The notes under the pieces are model-generated. The model was not told the origin of the DNA, did not search any database, and worked only from the letters and a program-made list of their open reading frames with translations. DNA of 64,000 nucleotides from Streptomyces sp. HUAS CB01 (GTDB lineage: Bacteria > Actinomycetota > Actinomycetes > Streptomycetales > Streptomycetaceae), in contig NZ_CP129137.1 of the NCBI RefSeq assembly GCF_030406905.1, positions 6,975,501 through 7,039,500 on the forward strand, in the 5' to 3' direction. Below, one piece after another: positions 51,083 to 60,535 of the stretch. The stretch's first letter is position 1. Each line of letters opens with the position of its first letter. A program made the position numbers and the translations under genes.

Positions 51083-52407
51083 CAGTTGGTCCTCCAGACG
51101 GCGATGCGCCAGCGAGAGATCCAGCCCCACAGCACACCCGCGGCGAAGCCGGCGAGCGTCAGCAGGCCGAGCAGCCACCAGCCGTGGCCGAGGCCGAGGA
51201 ACGCCGCGTCCCCGGCGTCACGGGGCCCGCCCGTGATGTCGATCGTCAGCTCGAGGGGCAGACCGGGGGACGTGCTGACCGAAGCGGGAGCGGAGAAGGA
51301 GTTGCTCACCCGCAGGCAGACGGTCTCCGCGGCGGGCTCGCCGTCGGCGGCATCCGCGCCATCGGTGTCCTCCGCGTCATCGGTGCCGTCGGTCTCGGAC
51401 TTGGGGTAGCGCAGGCCCGTGGAGACGACGTCGGTGCGCCCGTCGCCCGCGGCCTCGCCGCGCACGATCTCGCGGCCGGCCAGGCTCGACGCCCGCAGCA
51501 GGACGCCGTGGTCCCGGTTCACGGGGCGGTCCGCGGCGATGCTGACCGAGGCGCGCAGCTCCTGGCCGGGCAGCAGGTCGACGCGGTACCAGCGGTGCTG
51601 GCCGAAGGACTCACGGTCGGCGTAGAGACCGGCCTTCAGCCGCGGGGCGTCGTCGCAGCGCTCGGCTCCCTGGGTGGCCACCGGTGTGACGACCGGCTCG
51701 GCGGCGCGGTCCACCAACTGGCTGACCCGGTCCGACAGCTCCTCCTTGTGCTGCACGGAGGTGTACGTGCCGCCGGTGGCCTCGGCGATGCACATCAGCT
51801 GGGCGCGCATCTTGGCGTTGGGGACGAGGCCGAGGGTGTCGATGGTGATGTCCACACCCTTGGCGGCGATCTCGCGCGCCACCTCGCAGGGGTCGAGCGG
51901 GGCGCAGGTGTCCTCGCCGTCCGTGATGAGTACGATCCGCCGGGTGGCGTTCCCGCCCTCGAGGTCGTCGGCGGCGCCGAGCAGCGCGGGGCCGATCGGG
52001 GTCCAGCCGGTCGGGACGAGCGTCGCCACCGCCGTCTTCGCCTCGGTCCGGTCGAGCTCGCCCACCGGGTAGAGCTGCTTGGTGTCCTTGCAGCCCTGCT
52101 TGCGGTCCTTGCCGGGGTAGTCGGCTCCGAGGGTGCGGATGCCGAGCCGTACGTCCTCCGGCACCGCGTCCAGCACCTCGTTGAACGCCTGCTTGGCCGC
52201 GGACATCCGCGACTGCCCGTCGATGTCGCGGGCCCGCATCGAACCGCTGACGTCGAGGACGAGTTCGACCTTGGGCGGTTCCTTCGCGGCCGGCCCGTCG
52301 ACCGGGTCGCCGGAGTCGGCGAAGGCGGCGGAGGGGAGGAGTCCGCCGGTGACGGTGACCAGCAGCGCGCCGCAGAGGGCGGCCGCCAGTCGCTTTCGTA
52401 TGATCAT
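51082..52407 (-). CDS. Membrane-anchored vWA domain protein
   Basis: A 441-residue protein. Signal peptide (MIIRKRLAAALCGALLVTVT, cleaved near AFADSG), then a von Willebrand A domain (about 45-230) with an intact MIDAS: DVSGSMR, TGWTPIG and LITDGEDTC. After it follow a beta domain, an acidic Asp/Ala linker (TDGTDDAEDTDGADAADG) and a C-terminal membrane helix (WLLGLLTLAGFAAGVLWGWI) with a basic end. The vWA domain faces outside and probably binds a protein ligand in a metal-dependent way. The downstream gene is translationally coupled to it. Confidence 0.87.
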   Translation of the reverse strand: MIIRKRLAAALCGALLVTVTGGLLPSAAFADSGDPVDGPAAKEPPKVELVLDVSGSMRARDIDGQSRMSAAKQAFNEVLDAVPEDVRLGIRTLGADYPGKDRKQGCKDTKQLYPVGELDRTEAKTAVATLVPTGWTPIGPALLGAADDLEGGNATRRIVLITDGEDTCAPLDPCEVAREIAAKGVDITIDTLGLVPNAKMRAQLMCIAEATGGTYTSVQHKEELSDRVSQLVDRAAEPVVTPVATQGAERCDDAPRLKAGLYADRESFGQHRWYRVDLLPGQELRASVSIAADRPVNRDHGVLLRASSLAGREIVRGEAAGDGRTDVVSTGLRYPKSETDGTDDAEDTDGADAADGEPAAETVCLRVSNSFSAPASVSTSPGLPLELTIDITGGPRDAGDAAFLGLGHGWWLLGLLTLAGFAAGVLWGWISRWRIAVWRTN

Positions 52408-52603
52408 CGGCGGATCATAGTGAGGGGGACCGGTCCGGCCCAATTCGGCGCGTCCGCCACGGAGTCGGCTGCGGGGCCGCGCGGACGACGGCGTGACGTC
52501 GGGGCGACGAGTGCCGGGGGCGCGAGGTGTCGCCTCGGCGGCTGCTGACGCCGCTGCCGTCCGATGGAAGGATTGCGTCCTCCGACCGGGCCAGGGGGCG
52601 CGC

Positions 52604-54214
52604 ATGACTCATCCGCTGAGAATTCGCCGGGTACTCGGTGACCGGCCTTTCGCCGAGATCGGCGATCCGGCCGTCGCGGCGGTCGATCCCCGGCGCGGCG
52701 ACCTCGTCGTGGGCGGGGACATCGGATCGATCCGGTGGCCTCCGCTGGGCACGGCCGCCATCGACGGGTGGCCCCGGTACCGGATCGGTGTGTTCGACGC
52801 CGGTGATCTGCGGTGCCGTCACCTCCACCACTCGTACTGGCCGGTGAACGCGGTCGCCTTCCATCCGTCCCTTCCGCTGGTGGCCGTCGGAACCGGCCGT
52901 TACGACGGCAGTTGGGACTTCCAGGGCGAACTCCTGCTGGTGGACCTGGAGTCGGGTGCGGTGACGAGCGCACTCGCGGTACGGCGCGAGGTGCCGGCCG
53001 TCGAGTGGCTGGACGGCCGCAGGCTGCGGCTCATGGTGTCGCCGGAGGACCGCGACTCCGACCGTGCCTTCACCCACGCGCACGAGACCGTGATCGAGCG
53101 CGAGGACTGGTCGGCGGTGGGGGACCGCACGATCGGGTTCCGCGAGTTGACCGGTCCGCGTGTGCGGCGTGTGCGTCCGCCGGGCGCGGAGCCGGCCCGC
53201 GACCTCCTGCGGGACCGCGCTGCGGCGGCAGCGACCCCCTGGGAACTGCGCCGGCAGGTGCGGGCGACGGAGGCGCTGGACGACGGGCGCGTACTGGCCG
53301 CGCTCCAGGGCGCGCGACTCGAGTGCCACCTGCCCTCCGGCGAACTGCAGTGGGCGGTGGAGGATCCCGACGGCGGGCGGCAGATCCATGTCTGCGCCGA
53401 CCGGCGCTCCGCCTGGGTGCATGTGCGGCACACGGGGCGTGTCACGGAATCGGGCTGGCGGCGCGCCGGCAACCTGGTCCAGCGCATAGCCCTCGACAGC
53501 GGGCGTTCGCTGGAGGAGTTCGACCCCGGCCACGCCGTGACGTTCACCGCCGACCGCGGGGGCCGGCTGGTCGTCCGGGAGGCCTGGCCGGCGCCGGAGC
53601 AGGGGCAGACCGTGATTCTCGCGCCGGACAACACGGAGGCGGCACGATTCACGCTGCCGAACCACGACGTCTTCGCCGTCCGGCGCGGGAGCCGGCCGCT
53701 GTTCGTCCGGCGGCCCGAGCCAGGGACCTCGGAGCGGCAGTGGGTCGTCGCCCTCGAGCCGGAGGTGACGGACGGAACGCCGTCGCTCCGCCGGCTCTTC
53801 CCGCTGGACTGGGACGGCGACCGCACCATGCACGTGTTCGCCGGCCCGGGCACACAGGTGGGGGACGACGCCCTCGTGCACGCGGCCACCCTCCACGACC
53901 ACCGCGGCCTGCTCCGGCACAACGCGTTCGTGCTCCGCCGCAGCCTTGCGGACGGTGTACCGCAGTGGGTGCACGGCTGCGACGAGCCGGTCACCGCGCT
54001 GGACGGCGACGGCCACACCGTCTACGCCGCTCACCGGTCGGGGAGCATCGTGGCGATCGACGCCGGGAACGGCAGACCGCGTTGGGAACGTGTCCTCCAT
54101 GTGGCCGGCCGGCCCGTCGTGCCCCTGTCGCTCACGGCTCCCCACGCCGGCCGGCTCCTGGTCGGCACGGTGGACGGCCGGATCCTGGACTGCGAGACGT
54201 CGACGGGGCGCTGA
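52604..54214 (+). CDS. Beta-propeller (WD40/PQQ-like) protein
   Basis: A 536-residue soluble protein without a signal sequence. Propeller-type strands recur: NAVAFHPSLPLVAVGTGRYD (a WD-like blade), GELLLVDLESGAV, VTALDGDGHTVYAAHRSGSI and VAIDAGNGRPRWERVLHVAG (PQQ-like blade with its Trp), LLVGTVDGRILDCET. No enzymatic domain is attached, so it is likely a binding platform. Divergent from the vWA gene. Confidence 0.75.
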   Translation: MTHPLRIRRVLGDRPFAEIGDPAVAAVDPRRGDLVVGGDIGSIRWPPLGTAAIDGWPRYRIGVFDAGDLRCRHLHHSYWPVNAVAFHPSLPLVAVGTGRYDGSWDFQGELLLVDLESGAVTSALAVRREVPAVEWLDGRRLRLMVSPEDRDSDRAFTHAHETVIEREDWSAVGDRTIGFRELTGPRVRRVRPPGAEPARDLLRDRAAAAATPWELRRQVRATEALDDGRVLAALQGARLECHLPSGELQWAVEDPDGGRQIHVCADRRSAWVHVRHTGRVTESGWRRAGNLVQRIALDSGRSLEEFDPGHAVTFTADRGGRLVVREAWPAPEQGQTVILAPDNTEAARFTLPNHDVFAVRRGSRPLFVRRPEPGTSERQWVVALEPEVTDGTPSLRRLFPLDWDGDRTMHVFAGPGTQVGDDALVHAATLHDHRGLLRHNAFVLRRSLADGVPQWVHGCDEPVTALDGDGHTVYAAHRSGSIVAIDAGNGRPRWERVLHVAGRPVVPLSLTAPHAGRLLVGTVDGRILDCETSTGR

Positions 54215-54435
54215 TGGGGGCAGGAGTGCCGGCGTCAGTGCGACCATGCCCCGGGCGTCGTCGGCCGCCCGGCCCGGGTCGGCGTCCCGAGGTGCGGCCG
54301 CGCAGTACCCCCTGCGCAAGGCGGCGGACGGCCGTGCCCGTGGGGGCGGGCCGTACGAGGCGTCACCTCAGTGGTCGCCGACGGTGCCACGGCTCATGGC
54401 ACCGTCGGTGCGGCAGGAGGTTCCCCCGACGCGCG

Positions 54436-55698
54436 TCAGGCCCCCAGCGTCCACTTCTGGTTGGCCGTCCCCGAGCACGTCCACAGCTGCGTCGGGGCCC
54501 CGTCCGCCGTGCTGTTGTCGCGGACGTCGAGGCACTTGTTCGCCGGGATGTTGACCACGTCCCGGGCCGACGCGTTGTAGGCCCATCTCTGCGCGCCCGT
54601 GCCGTTGCAGTCCCACAGTTGTACGCGCGTGCCGTCCGCCGTGCCCGCAGAGGCCGCGTCGAGGCACTTGCCGAGGGCGCGGATCGTGCCGTCGCCGCCG
54701 ACCGTCCAGCGCTGGGCGGCGGAGCCGTTGCAGGTGTGGAGCTGTACGGGAGTGCCGTTGGCGGTGTTCGCGCCCGCCACGTCGAGGCACTTGCCCGCGA
54801 GGCCCCGCAGGGCCCCCGTCGTCCCGGGGCTGTCGGAGGTGCTGACGCGGACGTGGTCCACCACGAGCTGCTGGGGGAAGACGGTGGAGCCGTCCGGGTC
54901 GCCCGGCCAGTAGCCGCCGACCGCGAGGTTGAGGATCAGGAAGAACGGCTTGTTGAAGACCCATTGCCGGCCGCCCAGGTCGGCGGGCGTACGGCGCTGG
55001 TAGACGTTGCCGTCCACGGACCAGGTGATGGAGTCGGGCGTCCAGTCCACGGCGAAGGTGTGGAACGCGTCCGCGAAGGCCTGGCCGGTCGGCAGGCTGT
55101 AGGCCGCGCCGATGCCGCCGCTCCCGAAGTAGCCGGGGCCGTGGATCGTGCCGTGCACGGTGCCCGGCTCGAAGCCCACGTTCTCCATGATGTCGATCTC
55201 GCCGCTGGCGGGCCAGCCCACGTCGCCGATGTCGTTGCCGAGCATCCAGAAGGCCGGCCACATGCCCTGTCCGCGCGGCACCTTCAGCCGGGCCTCGACG
55301 TGGCCGTAGGTCGCGGTGAAGCGGCCCGCGGTGTTCAGCCGGGCCGAGGTGTACTCGCACCGCCCGTACCAGCAGGGGTAGTTGCCCGGGTTCTCCTTCC
55401 GGGCCGTGATGACCAGCTGGCCCTGGCCGTTGAGCGTGGCGTTGGCACTGCCCGCCGTGTAGTACTGGCGCTCGTGGTTGTTGACGTTGTCGCCGGTCTC
55501 GATCTGCCACTTCGAACCGTTCACGGCGGATCCCGCCGGACCGTCGAAGGTGTCCTCGAAGTTCACTGCTCGAACCGACGGGCCGTCGGCCGGGGCGGGG
55601 GCGGCCGTCGAGCTCGGGGCCCAGCCCAGCGCGACCGTCAGGGCCGCGACCGCCAGGGCGACGGCCTTGAAGGGCCGCCTGCGCATCCGTGATGACAT
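54436..55698 (-). CDS. Secreted GH16 beta-glucanase with ricin-type lectin domain
   Basis: A 420-residue exoenzyme. Signal peptide (MSSRMRRRPFKAVALAVAAL, cleaved near STAAPA), glycoside hydrolase family 16 domain (about 45-285) with the catalytic pattern GEIDIMENVG (nucleophile and acid/base Glu), and a ricin beta-trefoil domain (about 292-420) with three QxW repeats (QRWTVG, QRWAYN, QKWTLG) and KCLDV motifs. It probably cleaves beta-1,3- or laminarin-type glucans and binds carbohydrate through the trefoil. A LacI-type operator lies about 250 bases upstream. Confidence 0.94.
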   Translation of the reverse strand: MSSRMRRRPFKAVALAVAALTVALGWAPSSTAAPAPADGPSVRAVNFEDTFDGPAGSAVNGSKWQIETGDNVNNHERQYYTAGSANATLNGQGQLVITARKENPGNYPCWYGRCEYTSARLNTAGRFTATYGHVEARLKVPRGQGMWPAFWMLGNDIGDVGWPASGEIDIMENVGFEPGTVHGTIHGPGYFGSGGIGAAYSLPTGQAFADAFHTFAVDWTPDSITWSVDGNVYQRRTPADLGGRQWVFNKPFFLILNLAVGGYWPGDPDGSTVFPQQLVVDHVRVSTSDSPGTTGALRGLAGKCLDVAGANTANGTPVQLHTCNGSAAQRWTVGGDGTIRALGKCLDAASAGTADGTRVQLWDCNGTGAQRWAYNASARDVVNIPANKCLDVRDNSTADGAPTQLWTCSGTANQKWTLGA

Positions 55699-55945
55699 CG
55701 ATGTCGCCTCGTTCCTGTGGTGGGGGATCGCGGGCCGGCCGCACGGCGGGGGGTGCCTGCCCGTGAGCGTGCAGGGGTTGGCGGGACGGGCGCCATTGGT
55801 CCGTACCTGCTTTCCCGGAGTGAAGCGGCTTGAGGGGTTCCTGTCAACGCACGGGACGGCGCCGTGCCGGGTGGGGAGTGCGGGGTGCCCGGTCGGTCGA
55901 AGGTCTGGACAAAGTCCGTTCGCGATGCTGTCGTAACGAGGCGGT

Positions 55946-55957
55946 GAGAGCGCTCTC
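55946..55957. promoter_or_regulatory. LacI-family (CebR-like) operator palindrome
   Basis: GAGAGCGCTCTC is a perfect 12-base palindrome in the divergent gap before the GH16 and protease genes. The core GAGCGCTC equals that of CebR/LacI-type operators (TGGGAGCGCTCCCA) controlling sugar-hydrolase genes in Streptomyces. It is likely an operator for the glucanase. Confidence 0.6.
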
Positions 55958-56030
55958 TTCAGCTGGTGTACCACCCCCACCACTCCGGGACAACCGACCG
56001 ACCACCGGAACGACCGAAGGGTTCGCCGTT

Positions 56031-57260
56031 GTGAGACAGACGACCGGATTACGCCCCCGGGGCCGCGAGCAGGACGGTGCGGACGCCCGCACCGGCCGCA
56101 GGCCCGGCCCCCGCCGCCGCACCTGGCGCCGCATCGCCCTGTCCGCCGCGCTCGTGCTCGGGACCTGGGGCGGCGCCGCGCTCGCCCCCGCCGCCGCCGA
56201 CACCCCCGCCGACCCACCCGCCACCGCCCCCGCGTCGGCGGGACTGCTCACCGCCATGCAGCGCGACCTCGGGCTGACCGAGGCCCAGGCCCGCCACCGT
56301 CTCGCCCGGGAGAAAGCGGCGTTCGACGTGGAAGCGAAGGCGGAACGGGCCGCCGGAGCCGCCTACGCGGGATCCTGGTTCGACGCCGCCACCGGCAGGC
56401 TGACCGTCGCCGTGACGGATCGTCACAAGACGGCGGCCGTACGGGCGGCGGGCGCCGACGCCCGGCTCGTCCGGCACAGCGCCGCCCGGCTCGACGCCGC
56501 CAAGAAGCGCATCGACGCCCTCACCGCACCCACCGGTGTCGGCCACTGGTACGTGGACCCCCGGGACAACGCGGTCGTCATCGGCGTCGTGCGGGGCGAG
56601 CAGTCCGACGCGGCCGTCCGGGCCTTCCTCGACCGGGCCCGCGAGGCCGGTCCGGTGAAGGTCGGGACGATGCGGCAGGCCCCCGCCACCCTCGCCGCGG
56701 GCGTCGTCGGCGGCGACCCGTACTACACCGGCAACGTCCGCTGCTCCATAGGCTTCTCGGTGCACGGCGGCTTCGTCACCGCCGGGCACTGCGGCCGGCC
56801 CGGGAGCTTCGTCCGCGGCTGGGACGGTTCCGCCATGGGCACGTTCCAGGGCTCGTCCTTCCCCGGCGACGACTACGCGTGGGTGAGCACCGGCCACGGC
56901 TGGTGGACCGTGCCCGTGGTGCTCGGCTGGGGGCAGACCCCCGACCGGCTCGTGCGCGGCTCCTGGGAGGCCCCGGTCGGCACCTCGATCTGCCGCTCCG
57001 GCTCGACGACCCGCTGGCACTGCGGCACGGTGCTCGGCAGGAACGAGACCGTCAACTACAGCCAGGGAGCGGTCCACCAGATGACGAGGACCGACGTCTG
57101 CGCCGAGGGCGGCGACTCGGGCGGCTCGTTCATCAGCGGCGACCAGGCCCAGGGCGTGACGTCCGGCGGCTGGGGGAACTGCAGCACGGGCGGCAACACC
57201 TGGTTCCAGCCGGTCAACGAGATCCTCGGCCGGTACGGGCTGACCCTCCACACCGCGTGA
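56031..57260 (+). CDS. Secreted S1-family serine protease with pro-domain (alpha-lytic/streptogrisin type)
   Basis: A 409-residue preproenzyme. A twin-Arg-like basic N-terminus (RRTWRRIALSAALVLG) forms the signal. The pro-region (about 65-215) has the alpha-lytic-protease pro-domain pattern (LTEAQARHRLAREKAAFDVE; AGSWFDAATGRLTVAV). The mature protease (about 225-409) has the triad His in VTAGHCG, Asp in GDDYAWV and Ser in AEGGDSGGSFISG. Three disulfide Cys pairs are visible. GTG start. The order pro-domain then protease, with no extra binding domain, is standard. Intact and probably active. Confidence 0.94.
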   Translation: MRQTTGLRPRGREQDGADARTGRRPGPRRRTWRRIALSAALVLGTWGGAALAPAAADTPADPPATAPASAGLLTAMQRDLGLTEAQARHRLAREKAAFDVEAKAERAAGAAYAGSWFDAATGRLTVAVTDRHKTAAVRAAGADARLVRHSAARLDAAKKRIDALTAPTGVGHWYVDPRDNAVVIGVVRGEQSDAAVRAFLDRAREAGPVKVGTMRQAPATLAAGVVGGDPYYTGNVRCSIGFSVHGGFVTAGHCGRPGSFVRGWDGSAMGTFQGSSFPGDDYAWVSTGHGWWTVPVVLGWGQTPDRLVRGSWEAPVGTSICRSGSTTRWHCGTVLGRNETVNYSQGAVHQMTRTDVCAEGGDSGGSFISGDQAQGVTSGGWGNCSTGGNTWFQPVNEILGRYGLTLHTA

Positions 57261-57663
57261 CCGTGCGGCACCGCTGACGGCCTCCCCGCCCGGCGTGCCG
57301 TGTGGTCCCGCACCGCCCCGCACACCGTGGCGCGGCCGCCCCCACGGGCCGGCCGCGCCGTTTGCCCTGTCCGTCCCCGGACCGGACCGGACCGGACCGC
57401 GCCGGCCAGGCCGCCCGTGCCGTCGTAACGGACGTCGGCGGAGCCGCCGTGGCCGCCGCCGGCGGGATCGTCGAGGGGGGCGATCAGGCGCCGGCGGTCG
57501 GCCGGGTCGAGGCGAGGCGCGCCCCGCGGCCAGTCGGTGCCGCCGATCTCGACGTCCAGATGTTCGCCCGGACCTGCCGGGGGAGCGGCGAGGGGCGTGC
57601 ACGCGCCGCCCGGCCCCGCCGGCGCGCCCGGGCGGTGCGAGCGCCTGCCCCGGCGCCGTGCGC
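57261..57663. other. Intergenic region with terminator after the protease gene
   Basis: The 403-base gap between convergent genes. The left part holds a hairpin (see 57329-57359). On the minus strand at about 57400-57570 an open frame reads EHLDVEIGGTDWPRGAPRLD and onward, which looks less random than most shadows, but it has no start with a ribosome site and no known match, so I do not call a gene. Confidence 0.4.
57329..57359 (+). terminator. Terminator hairpin
   Basis: GGCGCGGCCG (57329-57338) and its complement CGGCCGCGCC (57350-57359) with an 11-base loop, after the protease gene. Confidence 0.7.
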
Positions 57664-60534
57664 TCACAGCATCTGCCGCCGCACCAGCTCGTGCAGCCGG
57701 CCGTCCACGTCCGCCAGGAGCAGGGCGGGCGGGCCCTGCTGCACCACGCGGCCCTCGGACATGACGATCACCCGGTCGGCGTCCGTCACCGTCGACAGCC
57801 GGTGGGCGATGACGACGCGGGTGGCGCGCAGGGCGCGGGTGCTCTCGGTGACGATCCGCTGGGTCGCGTTGTCGAGGGCGCTCGTCGCCTCGTCGAAGAA
57901 CAGCACGCGCGGGCGGCGCACCAGCGCCTGGGCGATCATCAGCCGCTGCCGTTGCCCGCCGGAGACGGCGCCGCTGCCGGAGATCATCGTCTGCATCCCC
58001 ATGGGCATCCGGCGGATGTCCTCCGCGAGCCCCGCCATCTCGGCCGCCGCCCACGCCTCCTCCTCGGTGAACGGCTCCGCGCCCCGGATGCAGTCGAGGA
58101 TCGACCCGGTGAACGGCTGGGAGTTCTGCAGGACGACACCGCACTGGCGGCGTACGGCGGCCTGGTCCAGGGCGGCGAGGTCCTGGCCGTCGTACAGCAC
58201 GCTGCCGGAGGACGGGCGGTCGAAGCCGATCAGCATCCGCAGCAGCGTGGACTTGCCGCAGCCGCTGGGACCGACGATCGCGACGAACTCCCCGGGCCGC
58301 ACGCTCAGGGACACGTCGTCCAGGACGAGCGGGCCGTCACGGGTGTAGCGGAATGACACCTTCCGTGCCTCGATCGCTCCCGAGAGCTCGCCCGGCTGGG
58401 TGCTCGTCCCCCGTACCTCCGGAGCCTCGTTCAGGACCGGCTTGATCTGTTCGAACATGGGCAGTACGGCGGCGGCCGAGACCAGCGCGCCGGTCAGCTG
58501 GGTCACGGACGTGAGCATCATCGTCACGGCCGTGTGGAAGGTCAGGAACTCACCCGCCGTCAGGCTGCCGCTGGCAGGCCCCGCCAGTAGCATGAACATG
58601 ATCAGCGCGCTCAGCGGCAGGTAGACCGCGTCGAGGACCGTCGTCAGATTGCGGATCCGGCCCGCCCGCCGGTGCAGCTCCCGGCTGCGCGCGAACTGCT
58701 TCGCCCACGCCGCGTACGCGAAGCTCTCCGCCGCCGCGACCCGTAGCTTGGGCAGTCCCCGCAGGGTCTGGAACGCCTGGTTGTTCAGCTTGTTGTTCAG
58801 CTCCACCAGCCGCCGCTGCCAGCGCAGTTGCCACAGCCCCAGGCAGAGGAACACCGTGCCGATCACCAGCAGCATGCCGATCGCGGCGAGTGCCAGCGGA
58901 ACGCTGTACACCAGCAGCAGCACCATGTTCATCGCCCCGACCGTGCTCGCCTGGACGACGACCGGCCCCACACCCGACAACAGCCGCCGGATGGCGCTGA
59001 TGCCCATCGCCGCACTCGCCAGCTCGCCGGTGGAGCGCTCCGCGAAGAACTTCGTCGGCAGCCGCAGCAGCCGGTCCCACACCGCGGGCTGCAGCGTGCT
59101 CTCGATCCGTCCCTCCATGCGCAGCACGGTGAGGTTCTGCATCAGCATGAACACGGCCGAGACGGCGCCCGCGACCATCACGGCCACCGACACCTGGACG
59201 ATCAGATCGGTCTGGGCGTTCGGCACGTACACCCCGAGCACCTTGCCGGTGGCGATCGGCACCAACGCGCCCAGGACGACCGCGACCAGCCCCGCGACGG
59301 CCAGGTTCCGCACGTCCGCGCGCGAGCCCCGGAGACTGAAGCGCATCAGCCGCCACAGGCCCAACGGCCGCTCGGGCAGCGGCCGGTAGAACATCACGGC
59401 CCGCTGCTCGAACTCCTCGGCGTTGTCCTCGTCGACGCGGATGCGGCTGCCGGTGGCCGGGTTCACCGCCTGGTACCCGCCGCGCCGCCGCAGCAGCGCC
59501 ACCGGCGCCCCGGACTTGGCCCGGTGCCCCACCAGCGGGCCGAAGTCCTCCCGCCACCAGCGCCCGTCGAGCCGGACGGCACGGGTACGCACCCGGGACG
59601 CGAGAGCGATGCGCTCCACCGGGCCGGTGCGCTCGTCGAGCGGGCCTCCCCGGGCGGGTTCGGCGAGCGGGACGCCCGCCGCGGAGGCGACGAGCCGGCA
59701 CACCGCGTACGCGGCGTCGTCGGAGACGGCACCCCGGGAGCGGGCCGACGAGGCCCTGCCGGAGCGGCCGATGGACGCCAGCAGCGCCTGGTCGGCGCCC
59801 GCGCGCACCGCCTCTCCGGCCTTGATCCCGGCGGCCGCCCGGTCCTCGTGGGCCTGCTCCATCCGCTCGATCCAGCGGTCGAGCCCCGACAGCAACCGGT
59901 ACTGCTGGTTGACCATCTGCTGCCACAGCGCGCCGTCGACGAGCAGATCGGCGGCGGCCTCGGCGCTGAAGGCGGCGCCGTACTGCACACTGCCGGGGAA
60001 GACCGGCAACCACAGGACGTCGTCGTCCGTCACCGCGTCGTCGTCCGTCGTCCGCCCGTCCAGCGGTGCCTCGAACAGCACCCGCTGGCCGCGCCCGACG
60101 CCCAGCGCGAACGCGTGCTCCAGCAGGCTGAGGGTGCCGTCCTGGCTGTCGTACCGGCTCTGGTAGGGGCTCTGGTACGACCAGGCGTCGCCGTACCCGG
60201 ACTGCGGCCGGAGCTCCAGCAGCGGGATCCGGCGCAGTACGCACCCCTGCAACGGCCGGCCGACCAGGGTGTGCTGGGGCCCCTCCACCGGACCGAGCAG
60301 CAGCGTGCCCTTCTCCAGCCGTCCGAGGAAGTGCCAGTGCCCCTGCTGGGCCGCGTCGACCGCGAACAGGTCGAGCGCGCCGTCGACCAGCAGCCACAGC
60401 ACCTGCGGACCCTCAAGCGGCAGACTACGCAGCCCGGCGCAGTCGACGTGCTGCCCGAGGCCGCCGAACGCGGCGAGCACCGCGTCGTCGGGGTGCGCGG
60501 ACCCGGTGTGGTGACCGGGCTGTACGGGGATCAC
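57664..60534 (-). CDS. NHLM-type peptide export ABC transporter, permease/ATPase subunit
   Basis: A 956-residue protein. A long N-terminal soluble region (about 1-390) precedes a six-helix ABC exporter domain (about 400-690) and a nucleotide-binding domain with GPSGCGKSTLLRML, VSGGQRQRLMIAQAL, VLFFDEATSALD and the VVIAHRLSTV switch. It lacks a C39 peptidase. This second ABC protein accompanies the peptidase-bearing one in NHLM (nitrile hydratase leader microcin) export systems. GTG start one base after the preceding stop, with AAGGAG upstream. It is the last gene of the operon. Confidence 0.92.
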   Translation of the reverse strand: MIPVQPGHHTGSAHPDDAVLAAFGGLGQHVDCAGLRSLPLEGPQVLWLLVDGALDLFAVDAAQQGHWHFLGRLEKGTLLLGPVEGPQHTLVGRPLQGCVLRRIPLLELRPQSGYGDAWSYQSPYQSRYDSQDGTLSLLEHAFALGVGRGQRVLFEAPLDGRTTDDDAVTDDDVLWLPVFPGSVQYGAAFSAEAAADLLVDGALWQQMVNQQYRLLSGLDRWIERMEQAHEDRAAAGIKAGEAVRAGADQALLASIGRSGRASSARSRGAVSDDAAYAVCRLVASAAGVPLAEPARGGPLDERTGPVERIALASRVRTRAVRLDGRWWREDFGPLVGHRAKSGAPVALLRRRGGYQAVNPATGSRIRVDEDNAEEFEQRAVMFYRPLPERPLGLWRLMRFSLRGSRADVRNLAVAGLVAVVLGALVPIATGKVLGVYVPNAQTDLIVQVSVAVMVAGAVSAVFMLMQNLTVLRMEGRIESTLQPAVWDRLLRLPTKFFAERSTGELASAAMGISAIRRLLSGVGPVVVQASTVGAMNMVLLLVYSVPLALAAIGMLLVIGTVFLCLGLWQLRWQRRLVELNNKLNNQAFQTLRGLPKLRVAAAESFAYAAWAKQFARSRELHRRAGRIRNLTTVLDAVYLPLSALIMFMLLAGPASGSLTAGEFLTFHTAVTMMLTSVTQLTGALVSAAAVLPMFEQIKPVLNEAPEVRGTSTQPGELSGAIEARKVSFRYTRDGPLVLDDVSLSVRPGEFVAIVGPSGCGKSTLLRMLIGFDRPSSGSVLYDGQDLAALDQAAVRRQCGVVLQNSQPFTGSILDCIRGAEPFTEEEAWAAAEMAGLAEDIRRMPMGMQTMISGSGAVSGGQRQRLMIAQALVRRPRVLFFDEATSALDNATQRIVTESTRALRATRVVIAHRLSTVTDADRVIVMSEGRVVQQGPPALLLADVDGRLHELVRRQML

Positions 60535-60535
60535 C

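Noticed and set aside
57390..57570. Minus-strand frame with EHLDVEIGGTDWPRG as a small gene
   Set aside because: No start with a ribosome site and no known match; left as part of the intergenic description.
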